From: Vibrio hangzhouensis
Lineage (GTDB): Bacteria; Pseudomonadota; Gammaproteobacteria; Enterobacterales; Vibrionaceae
Assembly: GCF_900107935.1 (NCBI RefSeq)
Contig: NZ_FNVG01000020.1
Location: forward strand, 19,003-83,002
Direction: 5' to 3'
Length of the DNA stretch: 64,000 bases
Part shown: piece after piece, positions 27,152-35,286 of the stretch
Layout: each line of letters opens with the position of its first letter
How positions within the stretch are numbered: position 1 is the first letter of the stretch
The notes under the pieces: generated by a model
What the model saw: only the letters and a program-made list of their open reading frames with translations
Database searches by the model: none
Told to the model about the DNA's origin: nothing
Made by a program: the position numbers and the translations under genes

Positions 27152-27595
27152 TTACAGTCCGCCTTCTTCACATAAAATAGGCTCGGCTTTCATCGAAGCT
27201 TCGAGCTCCTTGCGCATATTCTGTAAACAGCTCACGCCAATTTCTTGCAGTGTTTCAACTAGCTCAACCAGCGTTGTGTCTTCTCGTTCAAACGCGGCAT
27301 TAGCAATCATTGGAAGATTCACCCCGGCCAGTAGCTCTACATTAGGCGTGTCCATCATGATGTTCATTGCACGATTGCAAGGCGAGCCACCTGGGATATC
27401 GGTTAGGAACAACACTCCGCTACCGCTTTCCACTTTATCGCGTGCCGCTCTAAGTTGAACTTCTAGCTCCTCCGTCGACATGCTCTCAACAAAATCGACA
27501 AATTCCACTTTTGATTGTTGTCCAGCAATCGCGCACATTGCTGATTGCATACCCGTAGCAAAATTTAGGTGACCAGAAATAACCAGACCTATCAT
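27152..27595 (-). CDS. agaF: PTS EIIA component, mannose family (AgaF-like)
   Basis: The cytoplasmic EIIA protein passes phosphate from HPr to EIIB for sugar import. It has 147 residues. The phosphorylated histidine is H9 in GLVISGHLNF. FLTDIPGGSPCNRAM is a family signature. A ribosome site GAGGT precedes the ATG. It follows EIID after a short gap with a GAGGGG / CCCCTC hairpin (27615-27633) and precedes agaA. Confidence 0.9.
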   Translation of the reverse strand: MIGLVISGHLNFATGMQSAMCAIAGQQSKVEFVDFVESMSTEELEVQLRAARDKVESGSGVLFLTDIPGGSPCNRAMNIMMDTPNVELLAGVNLPMIANAAFEREDTTLVELVETLQEIGVSCLQNMRKELEASMKAEPILCEEGGL

Positions 27596-27641
27596 AGTAA
27601 TACCTCAAAGAAAGGAGGGGCGAATCACCCCTCATATGGAA

Positions 27642-28547
27642 CTAAAGAATGCCCAGTGCGTGGCCAATAACACCACCGGCTAGTGCACCAAAGATAAGCA
27701 CTGGTGGTTTGGCCCAAAACCCTGTGCCCTTCACCATTTTGAACATAAAGAACACCAGACAAAGCGGAAGCAAGTTCGGCATTATCTTGTCAAAGAGGTC
27801 CGTTTGTAGGTTAACCTCGGCCCCCCCTAGCTCCAGCGTGGCAGTGGTATTCACCCGTATAAAGGTCGCGGACAAGGCACCAATAACAAAAATACCCATG
27901 ATATTTGCCGCCTTGGCAAGCTTCTCAGTAGCACCACTTAAGTTCACCATCGCTGCGGTACCAGCTTTGTAGCCCATAAACATCAGCCAGAAGTAAACAA
28001 AAAAGTGAACTGCTTGGTACAGAGCGAAGAAAACAAAAGGACCAGCAATTGAGCCTTCCAATGCAATCGACGCACCTAAAGCCAGAGTCAGAGGCATTAA
28101 GGTCATGTGGTCAATCGCATCACCGATACCACCTGTAGGTCCCATACCTGCAACTTTCACTACATTGACCGTCGATGGTTTTTCTTTGTTTTCTTCCATC
28201 GCTATTGCCGTACCCAATAGGAACGTAAAAAGCTTTGGACTAGCGTTAAAGAACTGTAGGTGGTTCTTCAAAGATTTCGCAAAATCACGCTTGTTGTTTC
28301 CATGGATCTTCTTAAGCGCCGGAATAATGGAGTAAGCAAAACCGCCTGCCTGCATACGTTCGAAGTTAAAGTTACCTTCCATGAATAGGCCTCGAATCGA
28401 GCATATCCAAAGGTCTTTCTTGGTGATAACTTTGCGAGGAGTGGTATCCTCATATCCATCGATGTCATCGACAAGATTCACATGCGTGGTGTCTAGCGTA
28501 GATGCTTCTGTATCCAAAGTATCCGTTGTTGTGATATTAGATGCCAT
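27642..28547 (-). CDS. agaE: PTS EIID component, mannose family (AgaE-like)
   Basis: One of two membrane subunits of the amino-sugar permease. The chosen ATG at 28547 overlaps the EIIC stop by 11 bases and has GAGGAA eight bases upstream; a longer frame to 28586 would overlap EIIC more. It has 301 residues. A polar N-terminal extension of about 40 residues precedes the usual EIID start (ITKKDLWICSIRGLFMEGNF). Other family features are MQAGGFAYSIIPALKKIHG, GPTGGIGDAIDHM and C-terminal membrane segments. The long N-terminal extension is not usual for EIID. Confidence 0.88.
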   Translation of the reverse strand: MASNITTTDTLDTEASTLDTTHVNLVDDIDGYEDTTPRKVITKKDLWICSIRGLFMEGNFNFERMQAGGFAYSIIPALKKIHGNNKRDFAKSLKNHLQFFNASPKLFTFLLGTAIAMEENKEKPSTVNVVKVAGMGPTGGIGDAIDHMTLMPLTLALGASIALEGSIAGPFVFFALYQAVHFFVYFWLMFMGYKAGTAAMVNLSGATEKLAKAANIMGIFVIGALSATFIRVNTTATLELGGAEVNLQTDLFDKIMPNLLPLCLVFFMFKMVKGTGFWAKPPVLIFGALAGGVIGHALGIL

Positions 28548-29304
28548 CTTCAAATTCCTCGGCTTGTTTGTTATTTGATTGGCCATCGCCGCTAAAGAAG
28601 TAGTACAACGCTGCTGCTGAAGCTCCTAATACCGCTACTGCCATGATTGGAAGGTGTAGATAGGTTGTCATTACGAAACCAATAAAGAACACACCCGCTA
28701 CTTCCTTTGACCACATGATCTTAAGAAGCATTGCGAAACCAATCGCAGGAACCATGCGTGCACCGATACCCAAACCTTCAAGTAGAACCGTCGGCGCATT
28801 CTCATCAATCCAAGCAGCACCTCGTTCACCAAAGTAGACCGTCACAAAACCAACGACTGCATATAACATGGCACGCGCCGATATAGTGGTAATCAACAAC
28901 ATATCGATGCCCCGACTACTGCCTCGCTCAGCAAAGCGGTCTGCTGTCCCCATTGTGAAAGAAGTTACCGCAAAGAAACCAATCACTAGCATCTGCATTA
29001 ATACCGCAATAGGCATGCCGACACCCATAGCAACTTCAGCCGAGTGACCTGTCATCACTGCAAATGCGACAGCGGCAATCGTACCTAAAGTCACATCAGG
29101 CGGCTGAGCACCTGCGTTAGGCACTAGGCCAAGCCAGGCAAGTTCAAGTGTTGCACCCGCAATTAGGCCAACCTGCATATCTCCCATTATCAGACCCACA
29201 ACAGGGCCTGTGATTAGTGGTCGATGGATATTTAATGCGACATCGTATTTATCGATACCACAGAAAAATGCCCATACCCCGACCAAAAGTGCTTCCATAA
29301 ACAT
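28537..29304 (-). CDS. agaW: PTS EIIC component, mannose family (AgaW-like)
   Basis: The sugar-translocating membrane subunit, 255 residues, with mannose-family EIIC features: ALLVGVWAFFCGIDKY, the GDMQVGLIAGATLELAWLG segment, and NAGAQPPDVTLG. A ribosome site GAGGAA precedes the ATG. Its 3' end overlaps the EIID start, so translation is coupled. With EIIA, EIIB and EIID in the same operon the transporter is complete. Confidence 0.9.
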   Translation of the reverse strand: MFMEALLVGVWAFFCGIDKYDVALNIHRPLITGPVVGLIMGDMQVGLIAGATLELAWLGLVPNAGAQPPDVTLGTIAAVAFAVMTGHSAEVAMGVGMPIAVLMQMLVIGFFAVTSFTMGTADRFAERGSSRGIDMLLITTISARAMLYAVVGFVTVYFGERGAAWIDENAPTVLLEGLGIGARMVPAIGFAMLLKIMWSKEVAGVFFIGFVMTTYLHLPIMAVAVLGASAAALYYFFSGDGQSNNKQAEEFEDGI

Positions 29305-29324
29305 GATCTATTTCCTCGGGTTGG

Positions 29325-29825
29325 TTACGCAGACGCCTTGGCTTGCTCCAAAACATCAATAGGTGACTGATCCGGTGTATTTTGAATCGTACAAGCCACA
29401 CCTTTCGCAGTTAAGCGCTCAAACGCTTCAATGTCTTTAGCATCAACAGAAACCGTCTTAGCGATTTGCTGTTTACCTTCATGGAAGTGCATGTTGCCAA
29501 CATTACAGTGCGTAATAGGCACTCCCCCTTCGACTAATCGAGCTACGTCAGTAGGGCTGTTACATAGAACAAAAATCTTCTGTTGAGGTGAAGCTTTGTG
29601 GATAACATCTATCGTCTTTTGGATAGAGAAAAAACGAACCGCATATTCACCACCTGCAGATGCCTTCATTCCTGCCTGCATAAATGCAGCATTCGGTCCT
29701 TCAGCGGCCTCATCGTTTGCCACCAAGATTAAATTCGCTTCAGTATGTTTACCCCAAGTGATACGAATTTGACCATGAAGTAAGCGCTCATCGATACGAG
29801 TCCAAACGATATTTGGTGAAGTCAT
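29325..29825 (-). CDS. agaV: PTS EIIB component, mannose family (AgaV-like)
   Basis: The 166-residue cytoplasmic EIIB carries the phosphorylated histidine H17 in RIDERLLHGQI and phosphorylates the incoming sugar. Other family segments are LILVANDEAA and HCNVGNMHF. It lies between agaS and EIIC in the operon with a good ribosome site (AAGGAA). By context the substrate is GalNAc or galactosamine. Confidence 0.9.
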   Translation of the reverse strand: MTSPNIVWTRIDERLLHGQIRITWGKHTEANLILVANDEAAEGPNAAFMQAGMKASAGGEYAVRFFSIQKTIDVIHKASPQQKIFVLCNSPTDVARLVEGGVPITHCNVGNMHFHEGKQQIAKTVSVDAKDIEAFERLTAKGVACTIQNTPDQSPIDVLEQAKASA

Positions 29826-29840
29826 AATGCTTCCTTGTAG

Positions 29841-31004
29841 TTATTTGTTAAAGTTATGAATGTTAACGCCCTGAACCACACGGTTTACTTCACCGGTAGG
29901 ACAAGGGTTATCTGGGGTATTTCCTAATTTAAGTGCGCTATGAAACGCATAAATTTGTGCGAAAGTTATGTAGGGGAATAAGAGTTGTACGTCTGAAGCG
30001 TCCGACATATCAGGTACAAGTGAATGATTGTCGTCGACAGGGATATCATCGGCTTGAGCCGAGATTGCAATGACACGCTTAGCGATATTGTCTTGACGCA
30101 GTTCATTCAGTAAGTCAAGATCATATTTACGCGTATAAGGGTCATTCGAAACAAAAACAAAGACTATTGTTTTATCGTCAACGATAGATTTTGGTCCATG
30201 GCGAAAGCCCAGTGGGGAATCAAAGCACGATACGATTTTCCCCGCAGTTAGCTCTAGAAGCTTAAGCGAAGACTCTTGTGCTAAACCCTGAAAACCACCA
30301 CTACCAAGGTAAATCACCCGCTCAACATATTCGTCTGACATAGTAATCAATGACGGATTAATTGCGGTGATCCATGCCTCAGAACTAGTGCAAATATTTT
30401 CAATTTCTTTTTTATTGAAACAATCTTCGGAAAAAACGATACATAGTGAAAGCATCATCGAAGTAAAGCTTGATGTCATTGCGAAAGATTGGTCATTACT
30501 TTCTGGTGGCATTGCTAACGCAAAGCGCTTATCACTTTTTAAACTACTCTTATAAAGCTCACCTTCGGCGTTACATGTTAAGAACAGGTGATAACATTCA
30601 CTCAAGCACTGGTCCGCTAGGTCAACAGCAGCCACACTCTCTGGACTGTTACCAGATCGAGCAAATGAAACGACCAAAGTAGGTAGGTCTTCCGCAAAAT
30701 AATCTGCTGGATTGGAAACAAGATCTGTACTCGCAATGGCTTCGATGCGGTGATTAGTCAACTTTGTGAGGGTTGGAGCAACCGCTTTGCCCGCAAACGC
30801 TGAGGTTCCAGCACCTGTTAAGATAATGCGTAAATCGGGCTTATCAATAAACTGAGACATAAAGTCTGAAAGTTGAGCGCTACACTCGTTGACGATATTG
30901 AAGGTTTTTCTCCAACATTCTGGTTGCTGCATAATTTCTTTCGCAGTCCAGTAACCTTTATTCTCATTGAGCTTAGTTTCCGAATAACCTAGATAACTGT
31001 TCAT
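29841..31004 (-). CDS. agaS: Galactosamine-6-phosphate deaminase/isomerase AgaS
   Basis: AgaS converts galactosamine-6-phosphate to tagatose-6-phosphate and ammonia. It has 387 residues with two SIS sugar-isomerase domains. Motifs include ILTGAGTSAFAGKA, FARSGNSPESV, YLGSGGFQGLAQESSLKLLE and SPLGFRHGPKSIV. These are typical of the AgaS branch as opposed to GlmS-like proteins. It lies between kbaZ (9 bases) and EIIB (15 bases), with AAGGAA before the ATG. Confidence 0.92.
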   Translation of the reverse strand: MNSYLGYSETKLNENKGYWTAKEIMQQPECWRKTFNIVNECSAQLSDFMSQFIDKPDLRIILTGAGTSAFAGKAVAPTLTKLTNHRIEAIASTDLVSNPADYFAEDLPTLVVSFARSGNSPESVAAVDLADQCLSECYHLFLTCNAEGELYKSSLKSDKRFALAMPPESNDQSFAMTSSFTSMMLSLCIVFSEDCFNKKEIENICTSSEAWITAINPSLITMSDEYVERVIYLGSGGFQGLAQESSLKLLELTAGKIVSCFDSPLGFRHGPKSIVDDKTIVFVFVSNDPYTRKYDLDLLNELRQDNIAKRVIAISAQADDIPVDDNHSLVPDMSDASDVQLLFPYITFAQIYAFHSALKLGNTPDNPCPTGEVNRVVQGVNIHNFNK

Positions 31005-31013
31005 TATTTTTCC

Positions 31014-32297
31014 TTATTTCTGAAGCTTGCAAGCCTTCGCATACGCGCGCAAAACTTGCTGAATTTTGTCGATCACAATGGCTTTTGGAGAGCTTTCAAG
31101 GTCGCTATTTCGAATTGCATTAAACTGGTCAGGTAAATACTGGCTTAACAGAGGGAAAGGCAAACCTGAATGCGTTAAATTGGAAAACAACTTGTCTTGC
31201 GCTCGGGCAATTTGTTGATCTGGCCAGTAATAACGAATTCGATCACTAAAGCTAAAACTACGGGCAAAGCGCTGCTGATTAGAGTCACCTTGATAGTATT
31301 TCTTCCAGTTGCTTGGGTTAGAGCACATCTGCTGTTCAATATGCTCTTTTAGGTGGGAGCAACTCGCTTTGGTTACGATTTCCTCTTCAATATTGCAGAG
31401 ACTGAACAGAGCTTCACGCATTGCGAATGTTAATGCTGGCCCTACTTTCAAAATAGCGAAGTGGTCGCGAACTAATGCATCATAAGCACGTTGAGTCTGA
31501 TAATCGGTAGAATGCGCTTCATAAACCATATGATTGTGCGCACCGATCATTTTACTCAACTCAAGCGCTTTCTCCGGCTGATAATCAATCACGGCTGTGT
31601 GGTCAAACTCAACACCAGGCTGAACAACCAAACCAATCACACGTGACCAACAATCTGCTAGCCCTTGCGCTTTGAATGCGTGATAGTGACAATTAATGGT
31701 TTCTGTCGCTGCTTCAGGAGTGGTGACCTCTAGTTCACCTAACTCTTCAGCAGCGCCGCCTGGTACTGGTACTTCCGTGCCAATAACATAAACTACATCA
31801 CTTCGACCAAATTCTTTTTCCGCAGTAAGTTCAGCAACTTTTGCCAACCTAGCAGCACGTTCTGCTACCACCTCGTCCGTAAGAGGGACAGGGTCGCCAG
31901 CACAGGACATACTGCAATCTAAGTGGATTTTCTTAAATCCAGCTGCAACGTATGCTTCAATTAGAGCATCAGCCTTATTCATAGCTTCAGCAGGGGAGAG
32001 ATCTTGCCAACGGTTTGGACCTAAATGGTCACCACCTAAGATGAGGTTGGAAATAGGGAATTGATTCTTCTCGGCTAAATCGAAAACGAAATTTCGAAAG
32101 TCCTCTGGAGTCATACCAGTGTAGCCACCATATTGATCGACTTGGTTTGATGTCGCTTCAATCAATATTACAGAATTGTCATTTTTAGCTTGAAGAATTG
32201 ACGCTTCTATAACAAGCGGATGTGCAGAACACACGGAGTAAATTCCATTGTTCTCACCTTGCTTATGGCGTTGAATAATCGTTAAAAGGGTGTTCAT
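31014..32297 (-). CDS. kbaZ: Tagatose-1,6-bisphosphate aldolase subunit KbaZ/AgaZ
   Basis: KbaZ/GatZ proteins are needed for full activity and stability of the class II aldolase KbaY. The 427-residue protein shows family segments such as GIYSVCSAHPLVIEA, GGYTGMTPEDFRNFV, LGGDHLGPNRW and HLDCSMSCAGDP. The matching catalytic subunit gene kbaY is not adjacent but lies at 35287-36141, beyond agaR and a sulfatase gene. The ribosome site GGAG is inside the stem of a 10-base hairpin (see 32300-32342), which is unusual and suggests control of translation start. Confidence 0.92.
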   Translation of the reverse strand: MNTLLTIIQRHKQGENNGIYSVCSAHPLVIEASILQAKNDNSVILIEATSNQVDQYGGYTGMTPEDFRNFVFDLAEKNQFPISNLILGGDHLGPNRWQDLSPAEAMNKADALIEAYVAAGFKKIHLDCSMSCAGDPVPLTDEVVAERAARLAKVAELTAEKEFGRSDVVYVIGTEVPVPGGAAEELGELEVTTPEAATETINCHYHAFKAQGLADCWSRVIGLVVQPGVEFDHTAVIDYQPEKALELSKMIGAHNHMVYEAHSTDYQTQRAYDALVRDHFAILKVGPALTFAMREALFSLCNIEEEIVTKASCSHLKEHIEQQMCSNPSNWKKYYQGDSNQQRFARSFSFSDRIRYYWPDQQIARAQDKLFSNLTHSGLPFPLLSQYLPDQFNAIRNSDLESSPKAIVIDKIQQVLRAYAKACKLQK

Positions 32298-32299
32298 GT

Positions 32300-32342
32300 A
32301 CTAACTCCACAATCAGGCCAGCATGCCGACTATGGAGTTAGT
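32300..32342 (-). promoter_or_regulatory. Perfect 10-base inverted repeat covering the kbaZ ribosome site
   Basis: ACTAACTCCA and TGGAGTTAGT are exact complements 23 bases apart, ending two bases before the kbaZ ATG. In leftward RNA the 3' arm contains the GGAG ribosome site, so the folded form would block initiation. The alternative is an operator read as DNA. Confidence 0.6.
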
Positions 32343-32358
32343 TTAAGAGGGGTTGTAC

Positions 32359-33132
32359 TTACTTTTTCTCGACTAAGATTAAATTTACATCCAAGTCACG
32401 TAATCCCTGTATATATTCCTGAGGGATATCAGTGTCTGTCACAAGTGTATGAATATTTCCAAATTCACGAATCATATGGCAACTGCGTTTACCAAACTTA
32501 CTTGAATCTGCTACAGCAATCACTTGCTCTGATATTTCACACATAAGCCTATTTAGGCTAGCTTCTTGCTCGTTGTATGTTGAAATTCCAGTTCGTAAAT
32601 CAAATCCGTCCACACCCAAAAAGACTTTATCAAAACGATAATTTTTTAGACTGCTTTCTGCCTGTGAACCTGAAAAAGAAAGTGCCTTCTTCCGAAGAAC
32701 TCCCCCAGTCATCAATACTTCGACTCCCGAAGCAGATGACAACTCCATCGCGACATCCAGACCGTTGGTCATTACTACCACATCTTCCACATTCTTCAGA
32801 TTTGAAGCGATTTCACGTGTGGTAGTACCAGAATCTAGAATAACTGTGTCACCATTATTGATTAGCTCAGCTGCCGCCATGCCTAGCTGGCACTTAATAC
32901 CTGCGTTTTGATGGCGTTTTTCTTGAATTGTCAGCTCAGCTAATGCACCGGTATTTGGTATGGCTGAACCATGAGAACGCACTACATAGCCGTTCTTCTC
33001 CAAAAAACTCAGATCACTTCTAATAGTGACACTCGAGACACCAAATCGAGATGCTAAATCTTCTACACGCGCTTTACCGTCACTGTTTACAACATCAACG
33101 ATTTCCATCCGCCTTTCGATCGCACTTTTCAC
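32359..33132 (-). CDS. agaR: DeoR-family repressor AgaR
   Basis: AgaR represses the amino-sugar genes until a phosphorylated sugar binds. It has 257 residues. An N-terminal DeoR helix-turn-helix (RVEDLASRFGVSSVTIRSDL) is followed by the DeoR sensor domain (ILDSGTTTREIASNL, VMTGGVLRKKALSF, FLGVDGFDLRTG). The start is a GTG with GGAGACT upstream. It is the first gene of the leftward aga operon. TTTCG/CGAAA repeats fill the 400-base region upstream, matching the repeat type bound by E. coli AgaR, so self-control and control of the whole locus are likely. Confidence 0.9.
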   Translation of the reverse strand: MKSAIERRMEIVDVVNSDGKARVEDLASRFGVSSVTIRSDLSFLEKNGYVVRSHGSAIPNTGALAELTIQEKRHQNAGIKCQLGMAAAELINNGDTVILDSGTTTREIASNLKNVEDVVVMTNGLDVAMELSSASGVEVLMTGGVLRKKALSFSGSQAESSLKNYRFDKVFLGVDGFDLRTGISTYNEQEASLNRLMCEISEQVIAVADSSKFGKRSCHMIREFGNIHTLVTDTDIPQEYIQGLRDLDVNLILVEKK

Positions 33133-33155
33133 TCTTTAGTCTCCTATGAAAACAA

Positions 33156-33285
33156 GCTTTCGCTTGCTTTCGAAATTAATATTACACCCAAAAGATTTCG
33201 TAACAACACGAAAGCAATAGTATTGAGATCTCTTTCACAATCTTTCGTAAAATTCCGATTCTTTACTAAAAGAAAGTTTCATTTA
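33156..33285. promoter_or_regulatory. agaR / sulfatase intergenic region with TTTCG/CGAAA repeats
   Basis: In 130 bases there are at least six copies of TTTCG or its complement (33158, 33168, 33196, 33209, 33243) or close variants (33233, 33278). The start of the block reads GCTTTCGCTTGCTTTCGAAA. The remainder of the 403-base gap up to the sulfatase start shows no gene. This is the densest candidate AgaR operator of the window and serves two divergent promoters. Confidence 0.55.
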
Positions 33286-33535
33286 TCGTCATAATAACAA
33301 AGCTAAATAAGTACTCCTATTACCTACATACTATGAACTGACTAGGATTTAAGGAAATAGGAGTCACCATGTAGCTACATTTTGAGCAGCGCTTCAGTAA
33401 TACTAGTTGGAAGAAACTGTAAAAATGTAACTTTCACTATCTTGCGATATAAGTCAACGTAAACCAGGTACGTTTTCGAATAGAATAAAACTTCCCCGCA
33501 AGAATACAAGAAAAAACTCTAGTTGTGAGAATATT

Positions 33536-35110
33536 ATGTCAATATCACGTAGAAACATACTTAAAGGCATTGCTGTTACTGGTGCCGGAGGCCTTGCTGC
33601 TTCAATTTCGGGCTGTTCCTCTTTCACTCCGAAAGCTTTAGCATCAGGTGAAACATCGCAAAATGAAGTAACGCCTAAAAAGAAACCTAATTTGCTTATC
33701 TTGTTCCCCGACGAAATGCGAACTCAGTCACTGGGTTTTATGAAACAAGATCGCTCTATCACGCCTAATATCGATAAACTTGCAAAACAAGGCGTGTTCT
33801 TCAGACAGGCAGTTTCGAACTTTCCTTTATGCACACCATTTCGAGGGATGTTAATGACGGGCCAATACCCGTACAGAAACGGAATTCAAGGCAACAGCCA
33901 CACAGGTGTACCCGGGAATTTTGGCGGCCATGACTTTGGCATCGAGCTAAAACGTTCAGACATCACTTGGTCTGATGTTCTTAAAGAGCAAGGCTATAGC
34001 ATGGGTTATATCGGTAAGTGGCATCTAGATGCACCAGAGCCACCATTTGTTCCTGGCTACAATAACCCATTGGGAGGTCGATACTGGAACGACTGGACCG
34101 CACCAGATCGTCGCCATGGTTTTGATTTTTGGTACAGTTATGGAACGTATGATCTGCATTTGACACCAATGTACTGGACAAATGATACACCGAGAGACAA
34201 ACCCATTATTGTCGATCAGTGGAGTGCAGAACATGAAGCTGACATTGCCATTAGCTACCTTAGAAACGAAGGTGGCAAATACCGAGATAATGACAAACCA
34301 TTTACGCTTGTGGTTTCGATGAACCCGCCACACTCACCTTATGACCAAGTACCTCAGAAGTATCTCGACAAGTTTGACGGGGAAACGTCCGAATCGCTAA
34401 ATACTCGTAAAAACGTAGATTGGGACAAAGAATACGACGAAGGCTACGGACCAAAATACTTCAAAGAGTATTTAGCCATGGTTTATGGTGTCGATGAACA
34501 GGTCGGCCGAATCGTCGACGAGCTTGATAGACTTAAGCTTACCGAAGACACCTTAGTTGTAATGTTTTCAGATCATGGTTGCTGCTTGGGCTCGAATGGC
34601 CACCCAACGAAGAATGTTCATTACGAGGAGGCAATGCGCATCCCAATGATCTTTAGATGGCCAGGGACACTAAACCCGAACCAAGACGACATTCTATTTT
34701 CAGCACCAGATATCTACCCGACAATGCTAGGCCTAATGGGACTAGAAGAACATATTCCAGGCTCCGTCGAAGGCAGCAATTTCGCCAATACCGTAAAAGG
34801 CCTCGAAGGCGACGAAAGACCGACATCGCAGCTATACACCTTTATGCCATATGGCGGTCAATCTTTTGGCCGACGTGGAATCCGAACGGGAGACTATACC
34901 CTAGTGGCTGATCGAAAGGTAGGCAAGCCAATCACCTATGTTTTACATGACAACGTCAATGATCCATATCAAATGAAAAACATAGCCGAAGAGCAGCCAA
35001 TGCTTGTCGAAAAGTTGATATCAGAAGAGTTACTTCCTTGGTTGGAGCGCACTGGTGATCCGTGGCGTCCTACCGAAGTACCAGAGAATGTGCTTAATGC
35101 TTATACCTAA
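33536..35110 (+). CDS. Tat-exported sulfatase with a CTPFR active-site motif
   Basis: A type I sulfatase of 524 residues that should remove sulfate esters from glycosaminoglycan units. The N-terminus SISRRNILKG is a twin-arginine signal, followed by a hydrophobic stretch and a cysteine (SGCSS). The formylglycine cysteine is C99 in PLCTPFRGMLMTG. The usual motif is C-x-P-S-R; here serine is replaced by phenylalanine. Other sulfatase landmarks are LILFPDEMR (metal site, usually D-D), YIGKWHLD, PPHSPYD and MFSDHGCCLGSNGH. The regiospecificity (4-, 6- or 2-O) cannot be told. It has its own terminator and diverges from agaR. Confidence 0.85.
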   Translation: MSISRRNILKGIAVTGAGGLAASISGCSSFTPKALASGETSQNEVTPKKKPNLLILFPDEMRTQSLGFMKQDRSITPNIDKLAKQGVFFRQAVSNFPLCTPFRGMLMTGQYPYRNGIQGNSHTGVPGNFGGHDFGIELKRSDITWSDVLKEQGYSMGYIGKWHLDAPEPPFVPGYNNPLGGRYWNDWTAPDRRHGFDFWYSYGTYDLHLTPMYWTNDTPRDKPIIVDQWSAEHEADIAISYLRNEGGKYRDNDKPFTLVVSMNPPHSPYDQVPQKYLDKFDGETSESLNTRKNVDWDKEYDEGYGPKYFKEYLAMVYGVDEQVGRIVDELDRLKLTEDTLVVMFSDHGCCLGSNGHPTKNVHYEEAMRIPMIFRWPGTLNPNQDDILFSAPDIYPTMLGLMGLEEHIPGSVEGSNFANTVKGLEGDERPTSQLYTFMPYGGQSFGRRGIRTGDYTLVADRKVGKPITYVLHDNVNDPYQMKNIAEEQPMLVEKLISEELLPWLERTGDPWRPTEVPENVLNAYT

Positions 35111-35122
35111 CATCTATTAATG

Positions 35123-35149
35123 AAAAAGCCTCTTTAAAAAGAGGCTTTT
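35123..35149 (+). terminator. Terminator after the first sulfatase gene
   Basis: AAAAGCCTCTTT / AAGAGGCTTTT with a short A loop starts 13 bases after the stop codon and ends in TTTT. Confidence 0.85.
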
Positions 35150-35208
35150 CTATATCAAGTGAATCAAGAGCTACATTATTATGATTGCAGACTCATTGGG
35201 TCTTTGCA

Positions 35209-35240
35209 TAAAAAAGCGGTGTTGAGAACAATACCGCTTT
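35209..35240 (-). terminator. Terminator after kbaY
   Basis: AAAGCGGT / ACCGCTTT with a 12-base loop, followed by TTTTTT on the leftward strand, lies about 45 bases beyond the kbaY stop codon. Confidence 0.7.
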
Positions 35241-35286
35241 ACAACAAGAGATGCTTGCACTTTACGATCAGAAAAGCACGATGGAT

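Noticed and set aside
28548..28586. Longer N-terminus for the EIID subunit
   Set aside because: The ATG at 28547 has a proper ribosome site; the extension would only increase overlap with EIIC.
33156..33285. CRISPR-like short repeats before agaR
   Set aside because: The repeats are only five to eight bases, irregularly spaced and on both strands; operator arrays explain them better.
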